A stretch of DNA of 64,000 nt from Dyadobacter linearis (GCF_907165045.1 NZ_CAJRAU010000002.1:1-64000), one strand, 5' to 3'; numbered from the stretch's first letter, positions 1 through 9,039 are shown. The notes: generated by a model from the sequence alone, not told the origin. Translations and numbers: made by a program.

Positions 1-205
1 AACCTGGAATCCAATACAGAAGGCCTCTCAAAAACCGCAACTTTCATCAGATCGGTGGCGTACTTTGCGCAGGAATAATTGGCGTCATTTCAGAGGAATC
101 GTGGAGTACTTTGGAGAGGAATATCCAATTAAGAAGGCATAAGGTGCTGAATTGTATATTTTTGAAGTTCAACGTCTGCTTTTTTTGTGTAAAATGTATT
201 GAACA
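1..205. other. window edge, no convincing gene
   Basis: All three plus frames are open for 25 to 68 codons from the window edge, so the tail of an upstream gene may lie here, but none of the short translations is recognisable. A 23-bp imperfect direct repeat (55-77 and 101-123, four mismatches) lies here; the two copies read VAYFAQE and VEYFGEE in different frames, which could be remnants of a duplicated gene end. No start site, terminator or RNA gene was seen. Confidence 0.3.
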
Positions 206-466
206 ATGATTCAAATAGTTCCTTATCGGCCACATTGGCCCATACAGTTTAAGCAGATTGCAACCTTGCTAAAAGATGCAACTCACGCATGGGATACCAG
301 GGCAGCCAAGGCTTATGAGGTAATAAAGATAAACCTGGCCAAGCACTTTCCCGATGATGTCAATGCCTATTACGAAATCAAAGATCCCGTTTTTGATGTC
401 TTGATGGCAGGAGCAGAAATATGGGCATCCTCTGTAAGGTGGTCACACGCTCAAAGCGATTTGTAA
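206..466 (+). pseudogene. GrpB-family (UPF0157) gene with internal deletion
   Basis: The 86-codon frame starts like a GrpB/UPF0157 protein (MIQIVPYRPHWPIQFKQIA) and ends like one (AAKAYEVIKINLAKHF, then DAYYEIKDPVFDVLMAGAEIWA). GrpB proteins are normally about 170-180 residues and belong to the nucleotidyltransferase superfamily. The middle, including the usual GSTSVPGL-type motif, is absent: residue 26 or so joins directly to the C-terminal helices without breaking frame. It is therefore most likely a decayed gene with an in-frame deletion of about 270 bases rather than a functional short protein. The assignment rests on both conserved ends; no function is claimed for the remnant. Confidence 0.7.
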
Positions 467-634
467 AAGAGCATGTGCAGGAACAATGCCGTTCACTCAT
501 TTGTGGGGTTTGAGGGAATGAAAGCATTTTCCTTCACGTTGCGATCAGGTTTACCAAATTTCTCCATTTGCCTATCGGAAAGATTATGATTGGAAACCCA
601 CTACTGTACACTTACATTTAAAAGAGCAAGCAAT

Positions 635-1354
635 TTAATTATTGGCCTTAAAATTCAGACGATATGACAAGTTCAGTGTTAAATTTCGCCTTGATATGTC
701 GCGGCTATACAGTTGTTGTCTTTCACTTGCTGCCAGATCTTCTGTTAAGGCGTCATTCCATAAGTAGTTTTGACTTTCCAGTGATAAACCAAGGCGACCG
801 TACTGAATGCCAATGGCGCCTATCAGTGCAGGACTGACAGCATTCATGTATTGCGGATTCCAATTTGGGAAATCGAAATGGGCGTAGCGACTACGGAATT
901 TAACCATTCGATCTACTTTTGCTCCCGCATCAAAATAGACCCTTAGTTTTGATTTGGTTGGAATGTAAAAGCGGCCTTGCAAAGAAAATGCAAGGGAATT
1001 GTGCCATTCCTGGTAATTTCTCCCACCACCGACTTTGATATACCACCCGGACAGATATTGATCGTCAAATCTAAGATAGTGGTAGTCGAGTCGGGAATAT
1101 ATTGAAAATACGGTACTGATCTTTTTCTCTGTCCAAATCCCAGCTCCAATTGCAAATGCCGGTGTGAATTTGTTTTCAGACTGTTGTGCAGGTTCACCTT
1201 GTGCATAGCTGGTCCAGCTTAGCGTATGTTTTTCAAAAGAATAATGACTTGCCAATCCGTAGGACCATGAGGATGAAGATTGCGCCTGAACCGTTTTCGA
1301 TAAAAAAAGGCCAACAAAAGCAATCAAAATAGAACGTAAAATTTGAATAAGCAT
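635..1354 (-). CDS. outer-membrane beta-barrel-like protein, unknown function
   Basis: A 239-residue protein with a clear Sec signal peptide (residues 1-24, cleavage after KTVQA). The mature part alternates hydrophobic and polar residues in short strands rich in Tyr, Trp, Phe and Gly (YSFEKHTLSW, WYIKVGGG, LAFSLQGRFYI, LTLNLSYRL) and ends in NFKANN. This resembles small Bacteroidota outer-membrane barrel proteins (porin-like or OmpW-sized). No catalytic motif was recognised. Neighbours on both sides are unrelated, so context adds nothing. The start at 1354 gives an uninterrupted signal peptide and is accepted. Confidence 0.6.
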   Translation of the reverse strand: MLIQILRSILIAFVGLFLSKTVQAQSSSSWSYGLASHYSFEKHTLSWTSYAQGEPAQQSENKFTPAFAIGAGIWTEKKISTVFSIYSRLDYHYLRFDDQYLSGWYIKVGGGRNYQEWHNSLAFSLQGRFYIPTKSKLRVYFDAGAKVDRMVKFRSRYAHFDFPNWNPQYMNAVSPALIGAIGIQYGRLGLSLESQNYLWNDALTEDLAASERQQLYSRDISRRNLTLNLSYRLNFKANN

Positions 1355-1644
1355 GTGCTTACGGTTAAGAACTATGGAGTATTCAAAGATGTGAAATTAC
1401 TGTCATACCCGCAAGCAAGATGCCTTGAAATCAGGATCTTAGAAAAGTCTATTAACGGGACTGGCACTACAATACGAAGAGATGTTCGCGGGTAACCGTT
1501 TACTTCAGATAGGGAAAGTAAAATAAATAACAGCCCTGGACGAAGCCCTCCCGGCGTGGCAGCAGGTAGTTGCAGGCAACCGCGCCAGCCAGTTAGGCAA
1601 ATCCAGTATGAGCTAAGGCCAAGGGATAATGTATGGATCACTTC
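1355..1644. other. intergenic region with a GC-rich block
   Basis: About 290 bases without a convincing gene. The stretch around 1535-1605 is much richer in G+C than the surrounding intergenic DNA. The 89-codon minus-strand frame across it has an odd composition and no recognisable domain. It may be a dispersed intergenic repeat or a remnant of another element; this cannot be tested from one copy. Confidence 0.25.
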
Positions 1645-2256
1645 CTATTTCGGGAAGTTTGCATCCGCTTTTACTTTCCGGATCTGTCTTAAATGCCTGT
1701 CAACATGGCCCCATTGATAAATGTACACCTGGTGCATGTTTCTTGGATTTGGAGTGGCGGTTAGCTCGAAGTGTGCACGCATATCTGCGTCTGTCTTCTT
1801 CACGAAAGCGATGTTTTGTTCGCGGCGGCTAAGGAAAAATTTCAAGTTATCCTTTCCTTTGATTAAACCAGTCGGAAAAGCAATATCGGCAGCTACGTGA
1901 GGATTTGTCTCCATAATGAACTCGGAATAGTAACTGTCAGGCCTGCTTGATTTGTTTAATTCCGGCTGCGGCTTACTGCGGGAGCCCATACTGATTTCGC
2001 GCGCCCAGATAATCTCCCACAATGCCAGGTGTTCGACAATTTCGCCGATCGACCACCGGTCTTTTGACTCACGAAATTCCCACTGTGCGGGTGTCAGATT
2101 TTCTGTTTCTTTTACTAATTCATCCCGGGTCCGGTTTAATTGATCGATAGTATATTGACGATCAGTTTCTGTCCAAAGCTTTTCCTGGCCGAAAGAGGGG
2201 CACGCAAGACAAATGAATAACAGTAAGGTGCAATAGTTTGAAAGTCTCATTTCCAT
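1645..2256 (-). CDS. secreted DinB-superfamily protein
   Basis: A DinB/YfiT-like four-helix-bundle protein. The N-terminal half contains LNRTRDELVKETENLTPAQW and WSIGEIVEHLALWE, which match the DinB family helix pattern. The metal-ligand histidines seem retained: His in IVEHLALWE and a C-terminal pair in WGHVDRHLRQI. It begins with a signal peptide (LSNYCTLLLFICLACPSFGQ), unusual for DinB proteins, which are mostly cytosolic, though secreted forms occur in Bacteroidota. Start choice: ATG at 2256 or 2250; an upstream GTG-type extension is unlikely because a -7-like element (TAGTTTTG) lies at 2275-2282. Substrate unknown; bacillithiol- or mycothiol-dependent transferases are related families, but nothing here shows such activity. 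Confidence 0.7.
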   Translation of the reverse strand: MEMRLSNYCTLLLFICLACPSFGQEKLWTETDRQYTIDQLNRTRDELVKETENLTPAQWEFRESKDRWSIGEIVEHLALWEIIWAREISMGSRSKPQPELNKSSRPDSYYSEFIMETNPHVAADIAFPTGLIKGKDNLKFFLSRREQNIAFVKKTDADMRAHFELTATPNPRNMHQVYIYQWGHVDRHLRQIRKVKADANFPK

Positions 2257-2274
2257 TTGGATTATAGGTTTGCC

Positions 2275-2282
2275 CAAAACTA
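2275..2282 (-). promoter_or_regulatory. candidate -7 element of the DinB-like gene
   Basis: Minus-strand TAGTTTTG matches the Bacteroidota -7 consensus TAnnTTTG and lies 19 bases upstream of the ATG at 2256. No TTG is found at the usual -33 spacing. Confidence 0.35.
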
Positions 2283-2396
2283 AATGGAAATGCAAAAATG
2301 GACGAGCGCATTGTTTAAACGGTAACTCTATTGAGCAAACGGGGATCGGATAAGCGTCTTTTTCGTAGTGGGGCTCTTTTAAACATGATCAGCCCA

Positions 2397-2933
2397 TTAA
2401 TATGTAGCTGGCATTCTTTGTCTTGATAACATCGAATGGATCCGGAGCCTGTTGTATTGTTGCAGCAGGATCGGATAAATATTGTAGATAATATTTGAGA
2501 GCGTGATGAGTAGCGCGAGTGCGATCTTTCCGATGAGTAATGCGCTTATTGAACTCAGGATAAAGAATACGAGGCAGCAGTAGTGGTATCGCTCCTGAAC
2601 ATTAATGATACCCAGGTAGGCGCGGGCTTTTTTCCGATTGTTTACAATACTCACGTTTCTACCAAATTTCGCTTCTATGCGCTTGACAAACGTACCATTT
2701 TGAACAAACCATAAAATGAATGTAACGCCGAGTCGCTCGTAGGTTCTGCGGTCAGTACTCAATGTCAGTGCGGAAAGCCACTTTCTTGACAGCATAGAAC
2801 CTATTATGCTCAATGCGACGAATACAATGAGAATATAGGGAGATTTTCTTTCAGCAAAATACAATCCCCAGTAATATCCAACCGCCGCAAAAGATGCGAT
2901 CGTCCAGAATACATTGATCAGCTGGTTCAGCAC
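2397..2933 (-). CDS. CrtO-like (diaponeurosporenoate acyltransferase family) membrane protein
   Basis: A 178-residue integral membrane protein with about four hydrophobic segments (near 8-25, 32-50, 118-135, 138-155). Two stretches recall the glycosyl-4,4'-diaponeurosporenoate acyltransferase (CrtO) family: RRTYERLGVTFILWFVQNG and, near the C-terminus, NIYPILLQQYNRLRI. Staphylococcal CrtO acylates the terminal sugar of staphyloxanthin, but many Bacteroidota homologues sit far from carotenoid genes and their substrate is unknown. No carotenoid gene is visible here. The family call is by motif resemblance only. Confidence 0.5.
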   Translation of the reverse strand: MLNQLINVFWTIASFAAVGYYWGLYFAERKSPYILIVFVALSIIGSMLSRKWLSALTLSTDRRTYERLGVTFILWFVQNGTFVKRIEAKFGRNVSIVNNRKKARAYLGIINVQERYHYCCLVFFILSSISALLIGKIALALLITLSNIIYNIYPILLQQYNRLRIHSMLSRQRMPATY

Positions 2934-2994
2934 GGAGCAAGATATTTAAGACATATTAACGATTTGATCCGGCGGCTTCGCCTTCCCGATAGAA

Positions 2995-3035
2995 AAAATG
3001 GCGGGACGAGTTGCGTGCAATCGTCCCGCCATTTT
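2995..3035 (-). terminator. rho-independent terminator of the beta-helix protein gene
   Basis: Perfect 15-bp stem (2995-3009 with 3021-3035, core GGCGGGACGA/TCGTCCCGCC). The 11-base loop can itself fold (TTGC/GCAA). On the minus strand the hairpin runs into a T tract. It begins just below the stop codon at 3040. Confidence 0.9.
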
Positions 3036-3039
3036 CAAC

Positions 3040-6000
3040 TTATTCTTTCACAACCTTTAACACACTATTTCCCTCAGCCTTCAAGAGAAATATGCCTGCG
3101 GGTAGTGCTGAAATATCGACTTTCTGAGATGGAGAAATTCTTTTGATCGTTTTTAAAACCCTTCCATGGTAGTCGAGCAAGTCAACCGATGTTGCCTCTG
3201 TTTTTTTCCAGTCAATCCAAAGTTCGTTTTTAGCCGGAACAGGGTAGGCGATCATGCCGTTCTTTGCTAACGATTTAATCGTAACAATTTGGCTATAAGC
3301 CATTTTTCCGTCCAATTCTTTTATTTTCAAACGATAATAGGCCCGGTCGCCAGTGCGGAACAGAGAGTCGGTGAAACTATATTCAGTTGTAGTCAGAGAA
3401 CTCGCAGCTACCTGACCGATCTTACCGAATTTTTTCCCGGTTTCACTATATTCCACATCGTACACGTCAATACCGACCTGCTCGGCAACCTTCCATTCCA
3501 GCTTCACTTTCTGGTCGTCCAGCCTTTTTCCATCGAAGCTTACCAGACGAACAGGCAGCGGGTTCTGACCCACGGATCCACCGAAAAAGCCACTGAAACC
3601 TTCCACATTAAAAGTCACTTCCCAGCGGTTCTGATCCGCATTAAATACGATGTCGTCGTCGTCCGGATCTATCACAGTACGCTTGCTTTCATAACTCCAC
3701 GGCTCACCGCTTAAATCGTAGCTGTCGCCATGGAACTGATAGATTCTGATGTTAGCTATTCTTGCAGCTTCTCCTGTTGCGACACCGGTAGGAAGTCTGT
3801 CTCCTGCGGTCAGCTTCAAGTTCAGCGCATCAAATTCAGCCTGTGTGAAATACAACGTAACCTGGCCCTGAGCTGCTTCCGGATCGGTTTCGGTAGGCGT
3901 AATGTCATAATGCCTTTGCAGGTAAAATGCATCATTGAAGGAATAAACCTCTCTGTCCAGATATACTCTTGCTACCACCTGGCCTCCAAAATTCGAAGGT
4001 GCGAATGTCAGCACATCCAGATCGCAAACGCCCGTTTCTGCGGTAAATGTGTGCGACGAAAAGTCTGTAAATGTGAAAGCACTCTGTTTTTTATTTCCGG
4101 CAAGACTTGTTCCGTCGGACGATTGAAGACTTTGAAGTTCATACGCACCGATATCCGGTACATCATTGAATATCCTTGCATTACCTGCCAGATCGGTCAG
4201 GGGATATTCAGAGATCGGCAAATCCTCAAGTACTTCACCCGCGTCAATAGCAGGGCTGCAATTTGTCAGTGTAAAGTCGCCTTGAAATACATCTTTAAAG
4301 GCCGGATCTTCATCCAGGTTTCCTCCCAGATCCTGAATTATCGCCGGTGGAAATTCATCGTCGTTTACTTGCCAGTTTCCGCTGCCTCCACTGCCACCAA
4401 CAACGCTGTTTGAAATAGCTCCGGTCGAACCATCCGACGAAAAATCATTCTTTATATAATTGCCTTCCTCGTCGAATTCGTAGGAAAATGACAGGTTATC
4501 GTAAACTATACTGCTGACCACATAAATATCGGAGAAAAGTGACCCGAATGCCGCTCCGTTACCTACTCCCAAATTCTGCGACACAGTAGAGCTGAATAAT
4601 GCCAGCGAGCTCCCAGGTCCGATTGTCGTAATCCCGCTGCCACTGAAAAAATCGGTATTGTTATAAATAAGGGAGTTTGAAATGAAAGTCAACCCGTTTA
4701 CATTCGTTATTCCGCCACCGAGATTTCCCAGGCTGTTCCGGATCATTGAATTTACAAATCCCGCCAGCGCACTTTGCACGTAAACACCGGCTCCAAGATA
4801 CACCGGCACAATGTTCTCATTAATCAATAGCGTTTCGCCAAGTAGAGCTTCATTAGGGTCACTCAGGTTGAATGCGCCCTCAATGGTGACTCCATCCAGC
4901 AGTACCTCAGATCCAGGCGAGCCTACAATGGTCACTACATGAAGTGTATTATTTCCCAGTGCCTCATAAGGACCTTCTTCGTAAAGCTTATTGAAATTGA
5001 AATTATCGTCTCCTGCCAGGTCTCCGCTTAAAATGGTCTTGTTGGCAGGGTCACCTGTCACACGTTGTCCGATCTCTGTTTCTCCTCCCGCAAAGCCGCC
5101 GTAAACAGATACACTCCTGGGTATCAAGAATGTATTGTATATGCTTTGAGGGTTATCATCCGATAATGTATGTGGCGTGTAACGCGGAGTATATGTTCCG
5201 CCAGCTACCCAGATCTGATCGACAAAACGGTTGACGTTTGCTGCAAAAATTGCGTCGGCCAAATCTCCCGCGGCTTCTGTCCAGCTGCTTCCATTACCCG
5301 TTCCGCCCTTTTTTACGTACATTATCCCGTCGTCGCTAGGAAATAAAGGAGTGGAAAGGTTTTCAAACTGACTTTCAAGTGCGCCGATATCTATCGATGA
5401 ACCTATTTTTCTCTGCATTCCGCGCTGATCTGTTTCAAGATACGATAGGTCAGGAACTTGTCCCGGCTCAAAATACAGGTCACGGCCTGCATTAACCGCT
5501 TCACTGTAAGGTCTTAAACCATAAACACCTTCTCCCGAAAAGAAATATGGATTTGTGTCCAGATTTCCTCCGTCATCTGTCCCGATTGCTGGATCCCAAT
5601 TACTGCTCCCACCGCTGTCGCGAACAACGGAGGCAGAAAAGGTCACTGTCGCAGCAGGAGCCCGGTAACTGTTTTCGGAGGCGGTCGAAATATTGCGTGA
5701 CAAAATCGTATTTCTCACCTTCGCATTCGTGTTTCCGTTAAAGTACGCGCCGCCACCTTCCAACTCTGCGAAGTTATCGCTTATGGTAACGTTTGTAAGT
5801 ACCGGCTGGGAGTTAGTAATATACATTCCACCTCCCCGGGTGCTGCTGTTGTTCTCATAGATTAAAGAATTGGTCATGACAAACGTCGACCCCGTAGCAT
5901 AAATACCTGCACCGTCGCTAGCCCCTGAGTTATGCGCAACGATAAGGTTGGTCAGTGCCGGCGAGGAGTTTATAATTGTGATGCCTGCACCAATCTGTTG

Positions 6001-6858
6001 TGAAATTACTTCGCCATTGAGCTCGACCGCATCCTCACCAAATGCTTGTGCGCCAGCAATCACGAAACCATCGAGAGCTGCGTCGCCCAGATCGCCCACC
6101 GCCAGTACGACGTGGTTTGTATGCATTTCTGTTTCAGGCTCTTCCTCATCAAGGGTTAGGTTCCCGCTCAGAATTGTGGTAAACTCTTCGTCACCTGGGA
6201 GTCCGGTCGAACTAATCCTGAGCTTCCGGTCTGCGATCGATTCCTCGATTCCCTCGAAGCCGCCGTACATTTTAATTCCCGGCAGCATAATGAATACCTG
6301 ATCCTGGTACTGAAAATCGTCCCCTTCATTTACATAATTATGATTGTAAAGCGGGTGGTATATCCCATTCGCAACCCAGATTTCTTCAACTCCTGGATTT
6401 TGTTTGGCAAAAAGGAGTGCATCAGCCAGCTCGTAGTATGCATTCTCCCAGCTGGTCCCATCTTGTAAGACTTGGTCGCCTTGACGCACGTAAATGATCG
6501 CAGGCGCATCGGCAGTTGCTGCTAATCTGGCTGTGGACGGACGCTGCGGCGTTGCAGATTTCGCCTTTCTTACAGTGGTCATATAACTCTTGATCGCACT
6601 TTTCGGCGCACTGTCAGCCTTCATTTTTTTCCAGCTCTGCAAATCCAATGGTGCATTTGTCCTCGGAAGCCTGGACTGCTGTTTTGTTGATTTGATAATC
6701 TTGTCAAAACGGTCCTTGTTCTGATCAGCGTATTTCTGAAATTTTTTGATCCCCTCAGCCGATTTCGCTCTTGTGCGCTGCTGCGCCTGCGACCATGGAA
6801 TGGTAAGAATAGATAATAGGATTGTTAGATAGAGAAGCGTAAAAGTTCTTTGTTTCAT
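3040..6858 (-). CDS. T9SS-exported cell-surface protein with two parallel beta-helix modules
   Basis: A 1272-residue protein with a Sec signal peptide (cleavage near WSQAQ) and a basic linker to about residue 110. Two tandem choice-of-anchor-Q/parallel beta-helix modules follow (about 117-500 and 515-910). Each opens with a matching motif (GTSWENAYYELADAL and GSSWTEAAGDLADAI), followed by IWVANGIYHP/IWVAGGTYTP, MYGGFEG/VYGGFAG and a DIGALE/DIGAYE end. After an immunoglobulin-like region (LPVRLVSFDGKRLDDQKV) comes a typical T9SS type A sorting domain (about 1195-1272: YPVPAKNELWIDW, DISALPAGIFLLKAE, VVKE). The T9SS machinery would export it and attach it to the surface. Ligand unknown; an adhesin or polysaccharide-binding role is inference from the fold. 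Monocistronic, with its own terminator. Confidence 0.85.
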   Translation of the reverse strand: MKQRTFTLLYLTILLSILTIPWSQAQQRTRAKSAEGIKKFQKYADQNKDRFDKIIKSTKQQSRLPRTNAPLDLQSWKKMKADSAPKSAIKSYMTTVRKAKSATPQRPSTARLAATADAPAIIYVRQGDQVLQDGTSWENAYYELADALLFAKQNPGVEEIWVANGIYHPLYNHNYVNEGDDFQYQDQVFIMLPGIKMYGGFEGIEESIADRKLRISSTGLPGDEEFTTILSGNLTLDEEEPETEMHTNHVVLAVGDLGDAALDGFVIAGAQAFGEDAVELNGEVISQQIGAGITIINSSPALTNLIVAHNSGASDGAGIYATGSTFVMTNSLIYENNSSTRGGGMYITNSQPVLTNVTISDNFAELEGGGAYFNGNTNAKVRNTILSRNISTASENSYRAPAATVTFSASVVRDSGGSSNWDPAIGTDDGGNLDTNPYFFSGEGVYGLRPYSEAVNAGRDLYFEPGQVPDLSYLETDQRGMQRKIGSSIDIGALESQFENLSTPLFPSDDGIMYVKKGGTGNGSSWTEAAGDLADAIFAANVNRFVDQIWVAGGTYTPRYTPHTLSDDNPQSIYNTFLIPRSVSVYGGFAGGETEIGQRVTGDPANKTILSGDLAGDDNFNFNKLYEEGPYEALGNNTLHVVTIVGSPGSEVLLDGVTIEGAFNLSDPNEALLGETLLINENIVPVYLGAGVYVQSALAGFVNSMIRNSLGNLGGGITNVNGLTFISNSLIYNNTDFFSGSGITTIGPGSSLALFSSTVSQNLGVGNGAAFGSLFSDIYVVSSIVYDNLSFSYEFDEEGNYIKNDFSSDGSTGAISNSVVGGSGGSGNWQVNDDEFPPAIIQDLGGNLDEDPAFKDVFQGDFTLTNCSPAIDAGEVLEDLPISEYPLTDLAGNARIFNDVPDIGAYELQSLQSSDGTSLAGNKKQSAFTFTDFSSHTFTAETGVCDLDVLTFAPSNFGGQVVARVYLDREVYSFNDAFYLQRHYDITPTETDPEAAQGQVTLYFTQAEFDALNLKLTAGDRLPTGVATGEAARIANIRIYQFHGDSYDLSGEPWSYESKRTVIDPDDDDIVFNADQNRWEVTFNVEGFSGFFGGSVGQNPLPVRLVSFDGKRLDDQKVKLEWKVAEQVGIDVYDVEYSETGKKFGKIGQVAASSLTTTEYSFTDSLFRTGDRAYYRLKIKELDGKMAYSQIVTIKSLAKNGMIAYPVPAKNELWIDWKKTEATSVDLLDYHGRVLKTIKRISPSQKVDISALPAGIFLLKAEGNSVLKVVKE

Positions 6859-7207
6859 ACTGAACGTTGATTAATAATAGAATAAACTAAATGCAGCCCA
6901 AAAAAGGGCCTATCACCAAAGCCGAAAGCAAATAGCAACTACTTGCAGCCCTGGTCGCATTCTAAACTATTATTTTCCAAAGGGTTATGTGTAAAATAAC
7001 CTGTACAAAAAGGTAGTGAAAAGTCGTGGTTACTAATGACAATATACGTTATCAAGTGCTGGTTCCGGTGTGAACGGCACGGTGAGTATAGCGGCCGGCT
7101 CACGCTCTGCCTAACATTAATAAAGGGTCTTTTTCAGCAAATGAAGCGAATACTCTGAGGCCTGGCACGTTTTTCGCTTAGCTTGATGCTCAAACCAAAA
7201 CCAAATT
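6859..7207. other. divergent intergenic region
   Basis: 349 bases between the minus-strand beta-helix protein gene and the plus-strand stress group, so promoters for both must lie here. No TAnnTTTG element with good spacing, riboswitch, tRNA or strong hairpin was recognised. Confidence 0.4.
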
Positions 7208-7576
7208 GTGATGAGCTCAAAATATGAAGATTACGACGGAGAAGACAGTAATGGTGGTGGCTTTGCCCTTGGCCTGCTTGTTGGCGCTACTGTAGGAGCA
7301 CTGGCTGCGATACTTTTCGCACCAAAAGCTGGTTACGAAACACGTCAGCAAATTAAGGATCTGGCCGATCAGCAAAAAGACAACCTTAAAAATCAATGGG
7401 AGCAAACAAAAGCAAAAGCAACTGAGGTTGTTGATGCTGCCCGCGAAAAGGTAGAAGCTGTTGCCGGACAGGCAAAAGGAGCTGTGGATACTTATGCTGA
7501 TAAAGCAAAAGGAACTGTGGATAGAGTAGCTGACGAGACAAAATCAGCCGCCGATCAATTCCAAAACCGTTATTGA
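7208..7576 (+). CDS. YtxH-domain membrane-anchored stress protein
   Basis: A 122-residue protein. An N-terminal hydrophobic Gly/Ala-rich helix (about 17-38, FALGLLVGATVGALAAILFA) is followed by the PKAGYETRQQI signature of YtxH-type proteins and a long Ala/Lys/Glu-rich amphipathic region with LEA-like repeats (AKGAVDTYADK, AKGTVDRVADE). YtxH proteins are linked to general stress responses in Firmicutes and Bacteroidota; the biochemical role is unknown. Its stop codon overlaps the next start by one base (TGATG at 7574-7578), so the two are probably translationally coupled. Confidence 0.8.
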   Translation: MMSSKYEDYDGEDSNGGGFALGLLVGATVGALAAILFAPKAGYETRQQIKDLADQQKDNLKNQWEQTKAKATEVVDAAREKVEAVAGQAKGAVDTYADKAKGTVDRVADETKSAADQFQNRY

Positions 7577-8007
7577 TGTCTTTGGAAGGAACAAGTGATA
7601 AGCCGGCAGGCACTGATCTGCCTGTCGGCGAAAGCTATCAAATTCCGGTGATCAGGGAAAGACTGGTAGTTGGCACGGAGCGTGTGGAAACTGGTCGCGT
7701 GCTGGTTTCGAAAGAAATTGTTGCAGAACAGGCACAAATCACAGCTGACATGATCAGTGAAGAGGTGCTGGTGGAACGCAGACAGATCAACCAATATGTA
7801 GAACAGGCTCCCCCGGCTGTACGGCAGGAAGGAGATGTTACCATTATTTCGGTGATGAAAGAGGTATTGGTTGTAGAAAAGAAGTTGATGCTAGTGGAAG
7901 AACTCCATATTACAAAACGTGAGCATCACGATCAGGAGACATTTACTGAGACTATCAGGGAAGAAAAAGTCGTAATAACAAGAAACACTTCAGGCACGGA
8001 TATTTAG
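7576..8007 (+). CDS. YsnF/AvaK-type DUF2382 domain protein
   Basis: A 143-residue protein starting at the ATG that overlaps the ytxH-like stop. It carries the DUF2382 pattern IPVIRERLVVGTERVETGRV near residue 25-45 and a second, similar stretch (VMKEVLVVEKKLMLVEELHI) near 95-115. It is highly charged, without a signal peptide or membrane segment. DUF2382 occurs in stress-induced proteins such as Bacillus YsnF; activity is unknown. The coupling to YtxH and the neighbouring second DUF2382 protein suggest a joint stress function. Confidence 0.75.
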   Translation: MSLEGTSDKPAGTDLPVGESYQIPVIRERLVVGTERVETGRVLVSKEIVAEQAQITADMISEEVLVERRQINQYVEQAPPAVRQEGDVTIISVMKEVLVVEKKLMLVEELHITKREHHDQETFTETIREEKVVITRNTSGTDI

Positions 8008-8049
8008 AATTCGGCGCCAAATCAACAAACAACCTTTAATAAAATAATC

Positions 8050-9039
8050 ATGGCAAATACAGTAGTTGGAATTTTCGAATATGAAAGTGACGCGCAGCAA
8101 GCGCAAAACTATTTATTGGCAAACGGATTCGCTGATGGAGATGTAGATATTAAAACTGCGTCTTACAAGTCGGATGCGAAGGAAGAAACCGTAACTGACC
8201 GGGACCAGGATTTCGGAGACCGCGTCGGAAATTTTTTTAGAGACCTTTTTGATGGGGATGATGACGAAACTACCCGTTACTCGGAAGCCGGAAAACGTGG
8301 AACCATTGTAACTGTTCATGCAGCGACCCTGGAAGAAGCAGAGGCGGCAGCCGCTGTTCTGGATGATTTCGGTGCAATAGATGTAAACGAAAATAACTTA
8401 GGAAGTACTGCAGAGGGCTATTCGTCTTACCAAACAGCAAGTACTGGTACTGTCGCAGGGTCTGAACCTGTGATCAGTTCTGACTCTTACATTGGATCTG
8501 AACCAGTTACCAATTCCGGTTCCTACATTGATTCTGAGCCGGTAACTGCTTCTGATTCGCGGATCGGTTCCGACTCCTTGATTGGTGCAGATGATGTAAC
8601 TGAGTCAGACTCGGTATTTAATAAGAATTTCGTTGCTGGCGACGAGTCGGCTTCTCTGCCTATCATTGAAGAAGAACTTACGGTAGGTAAGCAGGAAATT
8701 GAGACGGGTGGCGTGCGGTTGAGAAGCCGGATTATTCAACGCCCCGTTCAGGAAAGCATCCGCCTCCGTCAGGAGCAGGTGACTATCAACAGAACGCCGG
8801 TTGACCGCGTTGCGACAGATTCCGAATTTGATACTTTCAGAGAAGGTACCATTGAAATGAAGGAATATGCTGAAATACCAGTTGTGAGCAAAGAGGCGCG
8901 TGTGGTAGAAGAGGTTAGCCTGAATAAAACTGTGGAGGAACGCGACGAGATTATCAGCGAAACTGTGCGTCACACCGAAGTAGACGTCGAGGATCTGACA
9001 GATGAAGAAAGACTTCGGAGGTCGGGTTTAGATTTGTAA
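8050..9039 (+). CDS. GspM/YflT-like plus DUF2382 general stress protein
   Basis: A 329-residue protein. The N-terminal part (1-115; VVGIFEYESDAQQAQNYLLANGF, then GTIVTVHA and AAAVLDDFGAIDV) looks like the general-stress-protein 17M/YflT ferredoxin-like domain. Residues 137-172 form three 12-residue repeats (GSEPVxxSxSYI type) in an acidic Ser-rich linker. Residues 203-313 are a DUF2382 domain (LPIIEEELTVGKQEIETGGV). The sequence is strongly acidic, as in many stress-induced soluble proteins. It lies 42 bases downstream of the smaller DUF2382 gene and ends in its own terminator, so the three genes probably form one transcript. Confidence 0.8.
   Translation: MANTVVGIFEYESDAQQAQNYLLANGFADGDVDIKTASYKSDAKEETVTDRDQDFGDRVGNFFRDLFDGDDDETTRYSEAGKRGTIVTVHAATLEEAEAAAAVLDDFGAIDVNENNLGSTAEGYSSYQTASTGTVAGSEPVISSDSYIGSEPVTNSGSYIDSEPVTASDSRIGSDSLIGADDVTESDSVFNKNFVAGDESASLPIIEEELTVGKQEIETGGVRLRSRIIQRPVQESIRLRQEQVTINRTPVDRVATDSEFDTFREGTIEMKEYAEIPVVSKEARVVEEVSLNKTVEERDEIISETVRHTEVDVEDLTDEERLRRSGLDL
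8458..8565 (+). repeat. three in-gene 36-base repeats
   Basis: Three degenerate 36-base direct repeats encode GSEPVISSDSYI, GSEPVTNSGSYI and DSEPVTASDSRI, the linker between the two domains of the stress protein. A fourth, more diverged unit may follow. Confidence 0.8.

Noticed and set aside
47..235. 62-codon minus frame at the edge
   Set aside because: Overlaps the GrpB remnant start and has no recognisable pattern.
1372..1641. 89-codon minus-strand frame
   Set aside because: Composition not protein-like and no homology recognised; treated as an intergenic GC-rich block.
3289..4413. long plus-strand frames opposite the beta-helix gene
   Set aside because: They lie antisense to a well-supported protein with domain and sorting-signal evidence.
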